From an uncultured Serinicoccus sp. (GTDB lineage Bacteria > Actinomycetota > Actinomycetes > Actinomycetales > Dermatophilaceae), in the NCBI RefSeq assembly GCF_947487915.1, contig NZ_CANKYH010000003.1, forward strand, positions 248,001 through 312,000: DNA of 64,000 nucleotides. Reading direction: 5' to 3'. Shown here piece by piece: positions 17,406 through 26,079 of this stretch; positions within the stretch are counted from its first letter, which is position 1, and each line of letters opens with the position of its first letter. Position numbers and translations under genes: made by a program. The notes beneath the pieces were generated by a model, which saw only the letters and a program-made list of their open reading frames with translations, was not told the DNA's origin and searched no databases.

Positions 17406-18053
17406 TCAGCCCTGGTCGCGCTGCGGCTGGCGACGCAGACCCAGGGCGGCGGCGCCGGCACCGGCGACCGCCAGGACGGCACCACCGACGAGCAGCGGCG
17501 ACAGCCCGGCCTCGCGCAGCGGCCCGTCGGTCTCGACCGCGGGCCCGGCGGCCTGCACGTCCTCCTCGGCCTGGTCGGCCTGCACGGCGTCCTCGTCCGC
17601 ACCTGCCGCCTCGTCGTCCCCGGCGGCGGCCTCGTCCTCGGTCCCCGCCTGGTCCTCGCCGGCGTCACCGCCGCCCGACTCCTCCTCGGGCGCCGGCGCC
17701 TCCTCCTCGGTGGCCGCGCTGCCCTGGCACAGGGTGATCTCGCGGATGACGGCCCCGCCGTCGCTGCCGTAGGTCTCCCCGTAGACCGGGTTCGCGACCT
17801 CGACGGCGCTGTCGTCCGAGGTGAGGGTCAGGGCGACCCACTCGTTGCCCCCCTCGAGGTATGGCCCGTGCGTCGCCTCGTCGAGGTACGTCGCCGTCGC
17901 AGTGCCGGGCATGGCCATGACGTCGCACCGCACGTTGTCGTAGGTGTCGGCCAGCTGGTCCTCGTCGACCGCCAGGGCGGGGCCGGCGGCCAGCGCGGTG
18001 AGCGCGGCCGCTCCGGCCGCGACGGTCAGGGTCCGCAGGGTCGTGGTGCTCAT
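17406..18053 (-). CDS. Secreted surface protein, likely sortase substrate with a degenerate motif
   Basis: A 215-residue protein with a Sec signal peptide (LTVAAGAAALTALAAGPALA, cleaved before VDEDQ). It has an ectodomain of about 100 residues with two Cys (VRCDVMAMPG, ITLCQGS) that could form a disulfide. A 65-residue Glu/Ala/Asp-rich spacer follows, then a C-terminal helix with a basic tail (LLVGGAVLAVAGAGAAALGLRRQ). That is the layout of LPXTG proteins. Where LPXTG should be, the sequence reads LREAG. It is co-transcribed with the sortase. The start ATG 18053 has AGAGG upstream and follows three phased TGTGA repeats. Confidence 0.75.
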   Translation of the reverse strand: MSTTTLRTLTVAAGAAALTALAAGPALAVDEDQLADTYDNVRCDVMAMPGTATATYLDEATHGPYLEGGNEWVALTLTSDDSAVEVANPVYGETYGSDGGAVIREITLCQGSAATEEEAPAPEEESGGGDAGEDQAGTEDEAAAGDDEAAGADEDAVQADQAEEDVQAAGPAVETDGPLREAGLSPLLVGGAVLAVAGAGAAALGLRRQPQRDQG

Positions 18054-18119
18054 GAGGGTCCTCTCCGCAGGCACGCGGTTCGTCGCGGTCCGGGCCGTCC
18101 CGTGCGCGGACCAGCCCGA

Positions 18120-18142
18120 TCACACGAATCACATCTGTCACA
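18120..18142. promoter_or_regulatory. Three TCACA/TGTGA repeats spaced exactly 9 bp
   Basis: TCACA occurs at 18120, 18129 and 18138 on the plus strand, so TGTGA is repeated at 9-bp steps reading toward the surface protein-sortase operon. A direct-repeat operator is possible. The half-site equals that of CRP, but the orientation is direct, not inverted. Confidence 0.4.
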
Positions 18143-18227
18143 TTCGACGCTTCCGCACCCTAGCGACGCGTGCGCACACCCGGAACCACCCGCCCGGCGT
18201 GTCGTCGAACCGCAGGTACGGGGCTGG

Positions 18228-20147
18228 TCAGCGCGCGTGCACCAGCGCGACGAGGGTGGCGCCCTCCTGGGGCAGGTGGCTGCGCGGGGTGACGACCGTC
18301 GCCACCCCGTCCTGCACGACGAACATGAGGACCGCGTCCGGCTCCCGCTCCCGGAAGTCGTCGAGCGTGTGCTGGGAGGTCAGTCGGGTCTTGCGCACCT
18401 GCATCCCCTCCCGGGTCGCGGTGTCCAGCTCGGGCGCCGACATCGGCGGGGAGAAGGCCACCTGCGCGGTGAGCTTGCTGGCGGTCTGCTGCTTGGCCTT
18501 GGCCTCCGACAGCGTGCCGCCACTGCCCGCGTTGGTGCGGTCCCGGGGCCGGGACCGCCGCGGCAGGGACTCGCCCTGGCGCCGCAGCTGGTAGGTGTTG
18601 GACTGGCCGAGGGCGTGCCCGAACTCGCGGGCCGCCGTCGAGTTGGTGTCGTCGTCGTGCGTGGCCGCGACGAGGGAGCCGAGACCGGCCAGCTCCATGT
18701 CCTCCACGGCATACTCCGAGAGGATGTGGGTGCGCTCCACCCGCAGCCCCGCCATCCGCGCCTGCGCCACCTCGGCCGGGGCCAGCGAGACGAGCAGCGT
18801 CGGCACCTTGAGCTCGGTGAGCACCCCCGCGGCCTGGCGCGCCCACAGCGGCGCCCCGGCGAAGAGGACGCCGTTGGGCGTCGTCGTCGCCAGCCCCAGC
18901 CGCTCGGCCAGGCGCCCCACCCCCAGCCCGTAGACCGCGACCGTCACGACGATCGTCACGAACACCAGGGGCACCAGGTCGGCCGAGGCGACCACCAGCT
19001 GCTCCAACCGCTCCGCCGAGGCCTCGAGCGCGAGGCTCTCCCGGGCGTCCTCGCCGCCCAGCGCGGCCAGCGATCGCGCCTCGTCGGCCGCGTGCTCGAT
19101 CTCCAGCGCGAAGATGCTCGTCACCGCGGCGGCCACGATGCCCCGCGGCGCCATGAAGGCGAGCAGGGTGCGTTCCTGCCGCGTCGCCTGGGTGCCGAGC
19201 AGCCCCAGCGCGACGGACGCCGGGCGCACCACCAGGAGCAGGAGCAGGACGAAGACCGCCGCCGTCGGGGCGATGGCCACCACCTCGGCGGGGCTGACCC
19301 GTCCGGCCAGCAGCACGAAGAGCGCCCCCACGATGAGCACCTGCAGGTGCTCCTTGAACTCCCGCACGTGCTCCAGCCGCAGCCCCGGCCGGTTGGCGAG
19401 GTAGATCCCCAGCATCGTCACGGTCAGCAGGCCGCTCTCGGACTGCAGCTCGTTGGAGATCACCAGCGACCCCACCGCGACGGCGAGGAAGGTCACGCCC
19501 TCGAGGAAGTCCGGGATGAGGTGGCGCCGCATCGCCACCTCCAGCAGGACGCCGAAGAGCAGGGCGAGCACGGTGGAGATGACGACCGTCCGGCCCAGGG
19601 TGAGCGCGGCCGTCGCGAGCGCTCCGTCGGGGCCGCCGACGATGATGGCCTGGAAGACGAGCACGGCGAGGATCGCGCCGATGGGGTCGACGACGATGCC
19701 CTCCCACCGCAGCATGGAGGACACCCGTCGCGTGGGGCGCAGCTGGCGGATGATGGGGGCGATGACGGTGGGGCCGGTCACCACGAGCAGCGCCCCGATG
19801 AGCAGCGCGAGCTGCCACTCGACCCCGGCCACGATGGCGGCCACGGTGGTCAGCGCCCACGCCAGCAGCACCGTGACCGAGCAGAGCCGGAGGACGGCCG
19901 TGCTCAGGCCCCGCAGGTCGCGGAACCGCAGGGACAGCGACCCCTCGAAGAGGATCACGCCGACCGCCAGGTTGACGCCCGCGAAGAGCAGGTCCCGGCC
20001 GAGCACGGTCTCGGGGCTGACGAACTGCCCGAGCCCGAACCCGACGACGAGCAGCAGCAGGATCGAGGGCACCCGCAGCCGGTATGCCGTGAGCTGGCAC
20101 ACGATGGCGACCCCGAGCACGAGGGCGAGGTAGGGGGCGGGCGGCAC
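18228..20147 (-). CDS. Cation:proton antiporter with a C-terminal TrkA-N-like domain
   Basis: A 639-residue monovalent cation/proton antiporter (NhaP/CPA family). About 12 helices occupy residues 1-385, with VGVILFEGSLSLRFRDLRG and LLVVTGPTVIAPIIRQLRPT corresponding to the conserved transport-site helices. The region from about residue 395 (PNGVLFAGAPLWARQAAGV onward, then HILSEYAVEDMELAG) looks like a nucleotide-binding TrkA-N domain, and the last ~100 residues are soluble. GTG 20147 is preferred over an ATG at 20237, because the longer start adds a basic, non-homologous leader and overlaps the divergent methyltransferase gene. Confidence 0.82.
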   Translation of the reverse strand: MPPAPYLALVLGVAIVCQLTAYRLRVPSILLLLVVGFGLGQFVSPETVLGRDLLFAGVNLAVGVILFEGSLSLRFRDLRGLSTAVLRLCSVTVLLAWALTTVAAIVAGVEWQLALLIGALLVVTGPTVIAPIIRQLRPTRRVSSMLRWEGIVVDPIGAILAVLVFQAIIVGGPDGALATAALTLGRTVVISTVLALLFGVLLEVAMRRHLIPDFLEGVTFLAVAVGSLVISNELQSESGLLTVTMLGIYLANRPGLRLEHVREFKEHLQVLIVGALFVLLAGRVSPAEVVAIAPTAAVFVLLLLLVVRPASVALGLLGTQATRQERTLLAFMAPRGIVAAAVTSIFALEIEHAADEARSLAALGGEDARESLALEASAERLEQLVVASADLVPLVFVTIVVTVAVYGLGVGRLAERLGLATTTPNGVLFAGAPLWARQAAGVLTELKVPTLLVSLAPAEVAQARMAGLRVERTHILSEYAVEDMELAGLGSLVAATHDDDTNSTAAREFGHALGQSNTYQLRRQGESLPRRSRPRDRTNAGSGGTLSEAKAKQQTASKLTAQVAFSPPMSAPELDTATREGMQVRKTRLTSQHTLDDFREREPDAVLMFVVQDGVATVVTPRSHLPQEGATLVALVHAR

Positions 20148-20212
20148 GCTCGCAGTCTGCCAGCACCGCACGTCCCGGCCCCGCTCACCGGCGCGTCGTC
20201 GTACGCCGGCCC

Positions 20213-20218
20213 TACGCT
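20213..20218 (+). promoter_or_regulatory. -10 box, leaderless methyltransferase gene
   Basis: TACGCT, 6 nt before ATG 20225. Confidence 0.45.
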
Positions 20219-20224
20219 GACGGG

Positions 20225-20647
20225 ATGGCTCTGTCACCGCGGCTGGCCGCCGTCGTCGACGCCCTCCCCCTGCGTCCGGGGATGCGGGTGCTCGAGATCG
20301 GCGGGGCCCCGGGCGCGGCCGCGCGCGAGGTGGCGCGGCGCATCGGCGAGGGCCACGTGCACGTCGTCGACAGGTCGGCCAGGGGCGTCCGGCTGATCGA
20401 GCGCACCTGCGCGGCGGAGATCCAGGCGGGGCTCCTCTCGGTCAGGTGCGTGGACGTGCAGGACCTCGACCCGGCCGGTCAGGAGCCGTTCGACCTGGCC
20501 TTCGCCTGCCGGGTCGGGGTCTTCGACGGCCGCCACCCCGGGGAGGAGGCGCGGCGCCGGGTCGCGGCCGTCCTGGCCCCGGGCGGGCGCTTCTTCGTCG
20601 ACGGCGGCGACCCGCTGCGCGAGGTCGACCTGCGCGCCGCTGGCTAG
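20225..20647 (+). CDS. Class I SAM-dependent methyltransferase
   Basis: A 140-residue protein, short for the family. Motif I is VLEIGGAPGAAAREVA (residues 22-37). Motif II ends in HVHVVDRSARG, where the Asp would bind the SAM ribose. FDLAFACRVGVFD is the motif IV equivalent, and VLAPGGRFFVDGG is motif VI. It probably transfers a methyl group to a small molecule; the substrate is unknown. It ends after the VI strand, so it lacks the last two strands of the usual fold. It is followed 10 nt later by the coiled-coil gene, which has its own -10 box. Confidence 0.75.
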   Translation: MALSPRLAAVVDALPLRPGMRVLEIGGAPGAAAREVARRIGEGHVHVVDRSARGVRLIERTCAAEIQAGLLSVRCVDVQDLDPAGQEPFDLAFACRVGVFDGRHPGEEARRRVAAVLAPGGRFFVDGGDPLREVDLRAAG

Positions 20648-20650
20648 CCT
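20645..20650 (+). promoter_or_regulatory. -10 box, leaderless coiled-coil gene
   Basis: TAGCCT overlaps the stop codon (TAG) of the methyltransferase gene and lies 7 nt before GTG 20658. Confidence 0.45.
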
Positions 20651-20657
20651 GGGCGTC

Positions 20658-21722
20658 GTGGACCAGCAGGCGGACGAGGCAGACCAGTCCGACGAGGCGC
20701 TGCGCGCGGCGGTCTCCGCCGTGTATGCCGCCCCGCCCGCCGACTTCGTCGCGACCCGCAAGGAGTGGGTCGCCCGGCTGCGCTCGCAGGGGAGCAAGGA
20801 CCTGGCCAAGGAGGCGGCTGCGCTGCGCAAGCCGAGCGTCGCGGCGGCCGCGGTCAACGCCCTCGTCCGGGCCGAGGACCCCGCCGCGGGCCGGTTGCGC
20901 GAGGTGGGCACCCGGCTGCGGCACGCCCAGTCCGCGATGGACGTGAGCGGGCTGCAGGAGCTGCGCGGCGAGCGCGACGCGGTGCTGGCCGAGTGGGTCG
21001 CGGCCGCGCGCCGGCACGCGCCGGTGCCGCTCACGGCCGCCGGCGAGAGCGAGGTCCGGGACACCGGGGTCGCGGCCCTGGCCGGCGCGGACGCGACCGA
21101 GGTGGTCCTCGGCGGGACGTTGACCCGGGCACTGGCCTACAGCGGGTTCGGCGAGGTCGACGTCGCCGACGCGGTGGCGCGCACGAGCACCGGGGTCGTG
21201 CTCACCCGCATCGAGGGCGGGGGCGCGGGGGACGAGGCCGCGCCCACCGGGGTCGGCGACGACGCCCGGGACGAGGGGGCCACGTCTGGCCGGTCCGGCG
21301 GCCAGCCCGACGATCCCGGTGAGCCGGGCGCCTCGGGCGACACGGACGACGCGGACGACGCGGGCGACTCGGGCGGTTCCGGCGATGCCGGCGGTGCCGA
21401 GCGATCGGTCGACGGGCTGGAGCTGCAGCGGCTGCAGGAGGAGCTCGAGAGCGCCGAGACCCAGGTCGCTCGGGCGCGGGAGGCCCGGAAGCAGGCTGCG
21501 GCGACGCAGAGCCGGCGGCAGGACGAGCTCGAGGTCGCCCGGTCCGGGGTGGAGCAGGCCCGCCGCCTGCTGGCCCAGGCCGAGCAGCACCAGGCGACGG
21601 CGCAGGCGCGAGCCGACCGTGCCCAGACGGACGAGGATGCCGCGGACGAGGCCCTGGCGGCGGCGCGCGTCGCCCGCGACGAGGCGCGACGTCGGCTCGA
21701 GGAGGCCCAGGACGCCGGCTGA
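20658..21722 (+). CDS. Coiled-coil protein, unknown function
   Basis: A 354-residue cytoplasmic protein with no signal peptide. The N-terminal 180 residues contain a conserved-looking block, FVATRKEWVARLRSQGSKDL and AAALRKPSVAAAAVNALVR, seen in uncharacterised actinobacterial proteins. Residues ~190-250 are a Gly/Asp-rich disordered linker. Residues ~255-354 form one long coiled coil rich in Glu, Ala, Arg and Gln (LQRLQEELESAETQVARARE). The function is unknown. Confidence 0.6.
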   Translation: MDQQADEADQSDEALRAAVSAVYAAPPADFVATRKEWVARLRSQGSKDLAKEAAALRKPSVAAAAVNALVRAEDPAAGRLREVGTRLRHAQSAMDVSGLQELRGERDAVLAEWVAAARRHAPVPLTAAGESEVRDTGVAALAGADATEVVLGGTLTRALAYSGFGEVDVADAVARTSTGVVLTRIEGGGAGDEAAPTGVGDDARDEGATSGRSGGQPDDPGEPGASGDTDDADDAGDSGGSGDAGGAERSVDGLELQRLQEELESAETQVARAREARKQAAATQSRRQDELEVARSGVEQARRLLAQAEQHQATAQARADRAQTDEDAADEALAAARVARDEARRRLEEAQDAG

Positions 21723-21770
21723 GGAGCCGAGTCGGCGCGTCGGTCCCGCGCCTCCCGAGGCCAGCGGCCC

Positions 21771-21840
21771 CACTCATACGGAGAAGGTGTTCCTCTGCGC
21801 GGATGCATCACGGCGGAGGAACACCTTCTGCGTACGAGTG
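21771..21840. repeat. 70-bp palindromic element, copy B
   Basis: This is the best-preserved copy. 29 of 35 positions pair with their mirror partner, including an uninterrupted 14-bp arm from GAAGGTGTTCCTC to GAGGAACACCTTC, around GATGCATC at 21802-21809. It lies between the convergent coiled-coil and bioY genes, where it could also stop transcription in both directions. Confidence 0.9.
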
Positions 21841-21846
21841 ACGTGC

Positions 21847-21886
21847 GGTCAGTCGCGCCCGGCGTCGGTCAGTCGCGCCCGGAGTC
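21847..21886. repeat. 20-bp tandem repeat spanning the bioY stop codon
   Basis: Two copies of GGTCAGTCGCGCCCGGNGTC (21847-21866, 21867-21886) differ at one base. The right copy contains the stop codon and last residues of BioY; the left copy is a duplicate lying between the gene and palindromic element B. Confidence 0.85.
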
Positions 21887-22480
21887 GAGCCGACGCACGA
21901 TCGCCCACACGGCCGGGAAGATCGCGGCGGCGATGCCGGCCTTGACGATGCCCGGCACGATGAACGGCGTGATGCCGACGGCGGCGATCGCGGCCGGGTC
22001 GCTCATGCCGAGGATGCCGGCCAGGTAGGGCACGCCGACCAGGAAGGGCGCGGCCGTGGCGAGCAGGAAGCCGACCATGGCGAGCCCGACGTGGCGGTCC
22101 CAGGCCCGCTCGGCCGCCCAGCCGGCGATCGCGGCGGCGGCGACGAAGCCGATGATGAAGCCGAAGGAGGGGGCCATGAGGTAGGCCGGGCCCCCCGCGC
22201 CGCCGGCGAAGATCGGCGCTCCCGCCAGGCCGGCGAACATGTAGGTCGTCAGGGCCGCGGCACCACGGCGCATCCCCAGCGCCGACCCGACGAGCACGAC
22301 GCCGAGGGTCTGCCCGGTGATGGGGACCGGCCCGATGCGGAACTCGACGAGGGCCAGCAGCGAGACCACGACCACGCCGCCGGCGACGAGCCCGACGTCG
22401 GTGAGGACCCCCCGCCGCGGCAGGAGCCGGTCGGCGAGGACGAGCGACGGTGCGGGGGACGAGGCGGAGGCGGTCGACAT
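21869..22480 (-). CDS. bioY: Biotin transporter BioY
   Basis: A 203-residue integral membrane protein of the BioY family, the biotin-binding S component of ECF transporters. It has six helices. Conserved features include VPITGQTLGVVLVGSALGMRRG, AGAPIFAGGAGGPAYL and the helix PSFGFIIGFVAAAAIAGW. No ECF ATPase or EcfT gene is adjacent, so it would work alone or share an energising module encoded elsewhere. Start ATG 22480; longer in-frame starts add a non-conserved leader. Confidence 0.9.
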   Translation of the reverse strand: MSTASASSPAPSLVLADRLLPRRGVLTDVGLVAGGVVVVSLLALVEFRIGPVPITGQTLGVVLVGSALGMRRGAAALTTYMFAGLAGAPIFAGGAGGPAYLMAPSFGFIIGFVAAAAIAGWAAERAWDRHVGLAMVGFLLATAAPFLVGVPYLAGILGMSDPAAIAAVGITPFIVPGIVKAGIAAAIFPAVWAIVRRLDSGRD

Positions 22481-22523
22481 GGGGCACAGGATGCCACAGC
22501 CGCACCCACGCGGCGGGCCGCCA

Positions 22524-22567
22524 CGACCGGCCCCCCGGACCTGGGCGACCGGCCCCTCGGACCTGGG
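22524..22567. repeat. 22-bp tandem repeat between bioY and pfkA
   Basis: CGACCGGCCCCNCGGACCTGGG is present twice in tandem (22524-22545, 22546-22567), and a shorter third piece (CGACTGGCACCTGGG) follows. It lies in the divergent control region of bioY and pfkA; its role is unknown. Confidence 0.75.
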
Positions 22568-22690
22568 GGCGACTGGCACCTGGGTGACGTGACGTCATAC
22601 CCTGGGACCGCACTGGCGCCGGTCACTGCCCCCTGGGGTGGCCGGCGCGATGTCGTTGCCGCCCTGTGAGACCCCGACGAAGGACACTGC

Positions 22691-23710
<1,020 letters not shown>

Positions 23711-23805
23711 GGCCGCTGGTCCGGACGATCGACCCGCCGCCCACCGTGCCGCCCGCCCCCTTGACCTCGCGTCACCCTGCGTCCAGGGCGGGCGCGAGGC
23801 GCACC

Positions 23806-23811
23806 TAGGAT
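23806..23811 (+). promoter_or_regulatory. -10 box, leaderless ilvA
   Basis: TAGGAT, 6 nt before ATG 23818, so transcription should begin at the start codon. This leaves no room for a leader-peptide attenuator. Confidence 0.55.
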
Positions 23812-23817
23812 CGCGGT

Positions 23818-25098
23818 ATGCCGTTCCCCGAGCCCGTGCACGCCTCCCCCGACCAGGCGCTGCCGACGGCGACCGACATCGAGCAGGCCGCGGGACGGAT
23901 CGCGGGGCGGGTGGGTCGCACCGCCCTGGAGCGCAGCGTCCGGCTCTCGGAGCAGACCGGCGCCTCGGTGTGGCTCAAGCGGGAGGACCAGCAGCCGGTG
24001 CGGTCCTACAAGGGTCGCGGCGCGGCCAACCTCATCGCCCAGCTCGACAGCGAGCAGATCTGGGCCGGGGTCGTCTGCGCGAGCGCCGGCAACCACGCCC
24101 AGGGCGTGGCGTACGCGTGCGCCACCCTGGGCGTCAACGCCCGCATCTACCTGCCCGCCAACACCCCCCGGCAGAAGCGCGACCGGGTCGCCGACATCGG
24201 GGGCGACTGGGTCGAGGTCGTGGTCGGGGGCCGGACCTACGACGAGGCCGCGGCCGCCGCGCTCGCCGACGCGGAGCGCACCGGCGCGACCCTCGTGCCC
24301 GCCTTCGACCACCCGCACACCATCGCCGGCCAGGGGACGATCGCCCGGGAGATCAGCGAGGACCTCCCCGGTCCCCCTGACCTCGTGGTCGTCCCGTGCG
24401 GTGGGGGCGGGCTGCTCGCCGGGTGCCTCACGTGGTTCGGCGAGCGGGCACCCCAGGTGCGGGTCGTCGCCGCGGAGCCGGCCGGCGCCGCCAGCATGAT
24501 GGCCGCCACCCGCGCCGGCGAGCCGGTCGCGCTGGCCGAGATCGACCGCTTCGTCGACGGAGCGGCGGTGCAGAAGGTCGGGACGCACACCTTCGAGGTG
24601 GTGCGACGGCATACCCCCGAGCTGGTCGCCGTGCCCGAGGGCCGCATCTGCACCGAGATGATCCGGCTCTACCAGAGCGAGGGCATCATCACCGAGCCCG
24701 CCGGGGCGCTCGCGCCGGCCGCGCTGGAGGGTCTGGGCGACCTCAGCGGCCTCACGGTCGTCGTGGTGGTGTCCGGCGGCAACAACGACCTGCTGCGCTA
24801 CCCGGAGGTGATGGAGCGCTCGCTCATCCACGAGGGCCTCAAGCACTACTTCCTCGTGGACTTCCCGCAGGAGCCGGGGATGCTGCGGCAGTTCCTCGAC
24901 GAGGTGCTGGGCCCGGACGACGACATCGCCCTGTTCGAGTACGTCAAGCGCAACAACCGCGAGACCGGCCCGGCCCTGGTCGGGATCGAGCTCGGGGCGC
25001 GCGAGGACCTCGGGCCGCTGCTGGAGCGGCTGGAGGCCAGCTCGATGCAGATCGAGCCGATCCAGCCCGACAGCCCGCTCTTCCGCTTCATCCTCTGA
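23818..25098 (+). CDS. ilvA: Threonine ammonia-lyase (threonine deaminase)
   Basis: A 426-residue PLP enzyme that converts threonine to 2-oxobutanoate, the first step toward isoleucine. PLP is held by Lys65 in RSYKGRGAAN. SAGNHAQGVAYACA binds the substrate carboxylate, and PCGGGGLLAG binds the PLP phosphate. Residues ~340-426 (LVDFPQEPGMLRQFLDEVL and onward) form a single ACT-like regulatory domain, so isoleucine feedback is expected, as in the shorter biosynthetic type. The start is fixed by TAGGAT 6 nt upstream. Confidence 0.93.
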   Translation: MPFPEPVHASPDQALPTATDIEQAAGRIAGRVGRTALERSVRLSEQTGASVWLKREDQQPVRSYKGRGAANLIAQLDSEQIWAGVVCASAGNHAQGVAYACATLGVNARIYLPANTPRQKRDRVADIGGDWVEVVVGGRTYDEAAAAALADAERTGATLVPAFDHPHTIAGQGTIAREISEDLPGPPDLVVVPCGGGGLLAGCLTWFGERAPQVRVVAAEPAGAASMMAATRAGEPVALAEIDRFVDGAAVQKVGTHTFEVVRRHTPELVAVPEGRICTEMIRLYQSEGIITEPAGALAPAALEGLGDLSGLTVVVVVSGGNNDLLRYPEVMERSLIHEGLKHYFLVDFPQEPGMLRQFLDEVLGPDDDIALFEYVKRNNRETGPALVGIELGAREDLGPLLERLEASSMQIEPIQPDSPLFRFIL

Positions 25099-25144
25099 GC
25101 ACCGGCCGGCGCGGGAGGTCCGCACCGGACGCGCGGTGGGGACG

Positions 25145-25987
25145 TCAGTGGCTCGCGCCGGCCTTCCAGTAGCCGCAGAAGCTGATCTGCTTCTTGGGTA
25201 TGCCGTGCCGCACCCAGTGGCGGCGCGCGGCGGTGGCGAGGTCGGACTCGCCGGCGACCCAAGCATACACCTCCTCGTCCTCTGGCACGGGCACCCGCCC
25301 CAGCTCGGCGAGGGCGGCCGTCCCCGGCCTGGCGGCGGAGGTGCCCCGCACGACCCAGCGCACCTCGACCCCCTCGGGTGCACCCAGGTCGTGGCAGTCG
25401 TCCGGGTGCGGCACCTCGACCACGGCGACGCCGCGCGCGACCCGGGGGAGATCCCGCAGGATGCCGGCGAGCGCCGGCAGACCGGCCTCGTCGGCGGCCA
25501 GGAGGACGGTCGCCTCCTCGGGCCCGGCGTAGATCGTGCCCTCGTCGATGATCGCGACCTCGTCGCCGACCACGCAGGTCTGGGCCCAGGTCGAGGCCGG
25601 CCCGGCGGTGCCCTCGGCGGCGCTGCCGTGCACCACGAGGTCGACGTCGATCTCCGGCCCCGGACCGTGCACCCCGGTCTCGCGGTGGGCGCGGATGGTG
25701 TAGTTGCGGATGACCGGCCGCTCCTGCGCCGGCACGAGCATGAAGCGCGCGTAGCTGGCGGTGGTCACCGCCTCGGGGACGTGACGCAGGGACTCGACCC
25801 CCCCGGTCGGCAGGAACAGCCGGAACCACTGGTCGAAGCCCATCGGCACCAGGTCGGCCACCTCCCCGCCCCCCAGCGTCACCCGCGCGAGCGAGGGTGT
25901 GGGCCGCGAGCGGGCCAGGACGTGCATCCGCAGCGGTCGGGCGTCCACCGGCTTGCGCCGGGTGACCTGCGCGCTTCTCCGGGCCAT
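25145..25987 (-). CDS. Siderophore-interacting protein (ViuB/SIP family ferric reductase)
   Basis: A 280-residue cytoplasmic flavoprotein that reduces ferric-siderophore complexes to release iron. Conserved parts: FAD-binding ERPVIRNYTIRAHR, DLVVHG, GPASTWAQ, and the nucleotide-binding domain ending in WVAGESDLATAARRHWV. A possible ATG at 26044 lies inside the iron-box operator, so ATG 25987 is preferred. It is divergent from the iron-siderophore importer and probably shares its DtxR-type control. Confidence 0.88.
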   Translation of the reverse strand: MARRSAQVTRRKPVDARPLRMHVLARSRPTPSLARVTLGGGEVADLVPMGFDQWFRLFLPTGGVESLRHVPEAVTTASYARFMLVPAQERPVIRNYTIRAHRETGVHGPGPEIDVDLVVHGSAAEGTAGPASTWAQTCVVGDEVAIIDEGTIYAGPEEATVLLAADEAGLPALAGILRDLPRVARGVAVVEVPHPDDCHDLGAPEGVEVRWVVRGTSAARPGTAALAELGRVPVPEDEEVYAWVAGESDLATAARRHWVRHGIPKKQISFCGYWKAGASH

Positions 25988-26043
25988 CAGCGGCTCCTGG
26001 TGCTCGGGGTCGAATTGGTGCACACAGAAGCATCGTATATACA

Positions 26044-26062
26044 TGAGGTCTGCCTTACCTAA
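26044..26062. promoter_or_regulatory. DtxR/IdeR-type iron box
   Basis: TGAGGTCTGCCTTACCTAA matches 14 of 19 positions of the DtxR consensus TTAGGTTAGGCTAACCTAA, including the GG..C..CC dyad positions. It lies between the divergent siderophore-interacting protein gene and the ABC importer, where an iron-loaded repressor would shut off both. Confidence 0.72.
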
Positions 26063-26079
26063 CCGTCCTAAGGAGACAC

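Noticed and set aside
18120..18142. CRP-type operator
   Set aside because: The TGTGA half-sites are direct repeats at 9 bp, not the inverted TGTGA-N6-TCACA arrangement.
17082..20396. 1104-codon open frame on the plus strand
   Set aside because: It runs antisense to the sortase, surface-protein and antiporter genes and its translation is His/Arg/Gly-rich low-complexity sequence, typical of a GC-rich antisense frame.
21771..21840. Palindromic element B as an ordinary rho-independent terminator
   Set aside because: It would suit the convergent position, but copies of the same 70-bp unit occur elsewhere, one between divergent promoters, and no T-tract follows on either strand.
25988..26044. Siderophore-interacting protein starting at ATG 26044
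   Set aside because: This codon lies within the iron-box operator and the added residues are not conserved in the family.
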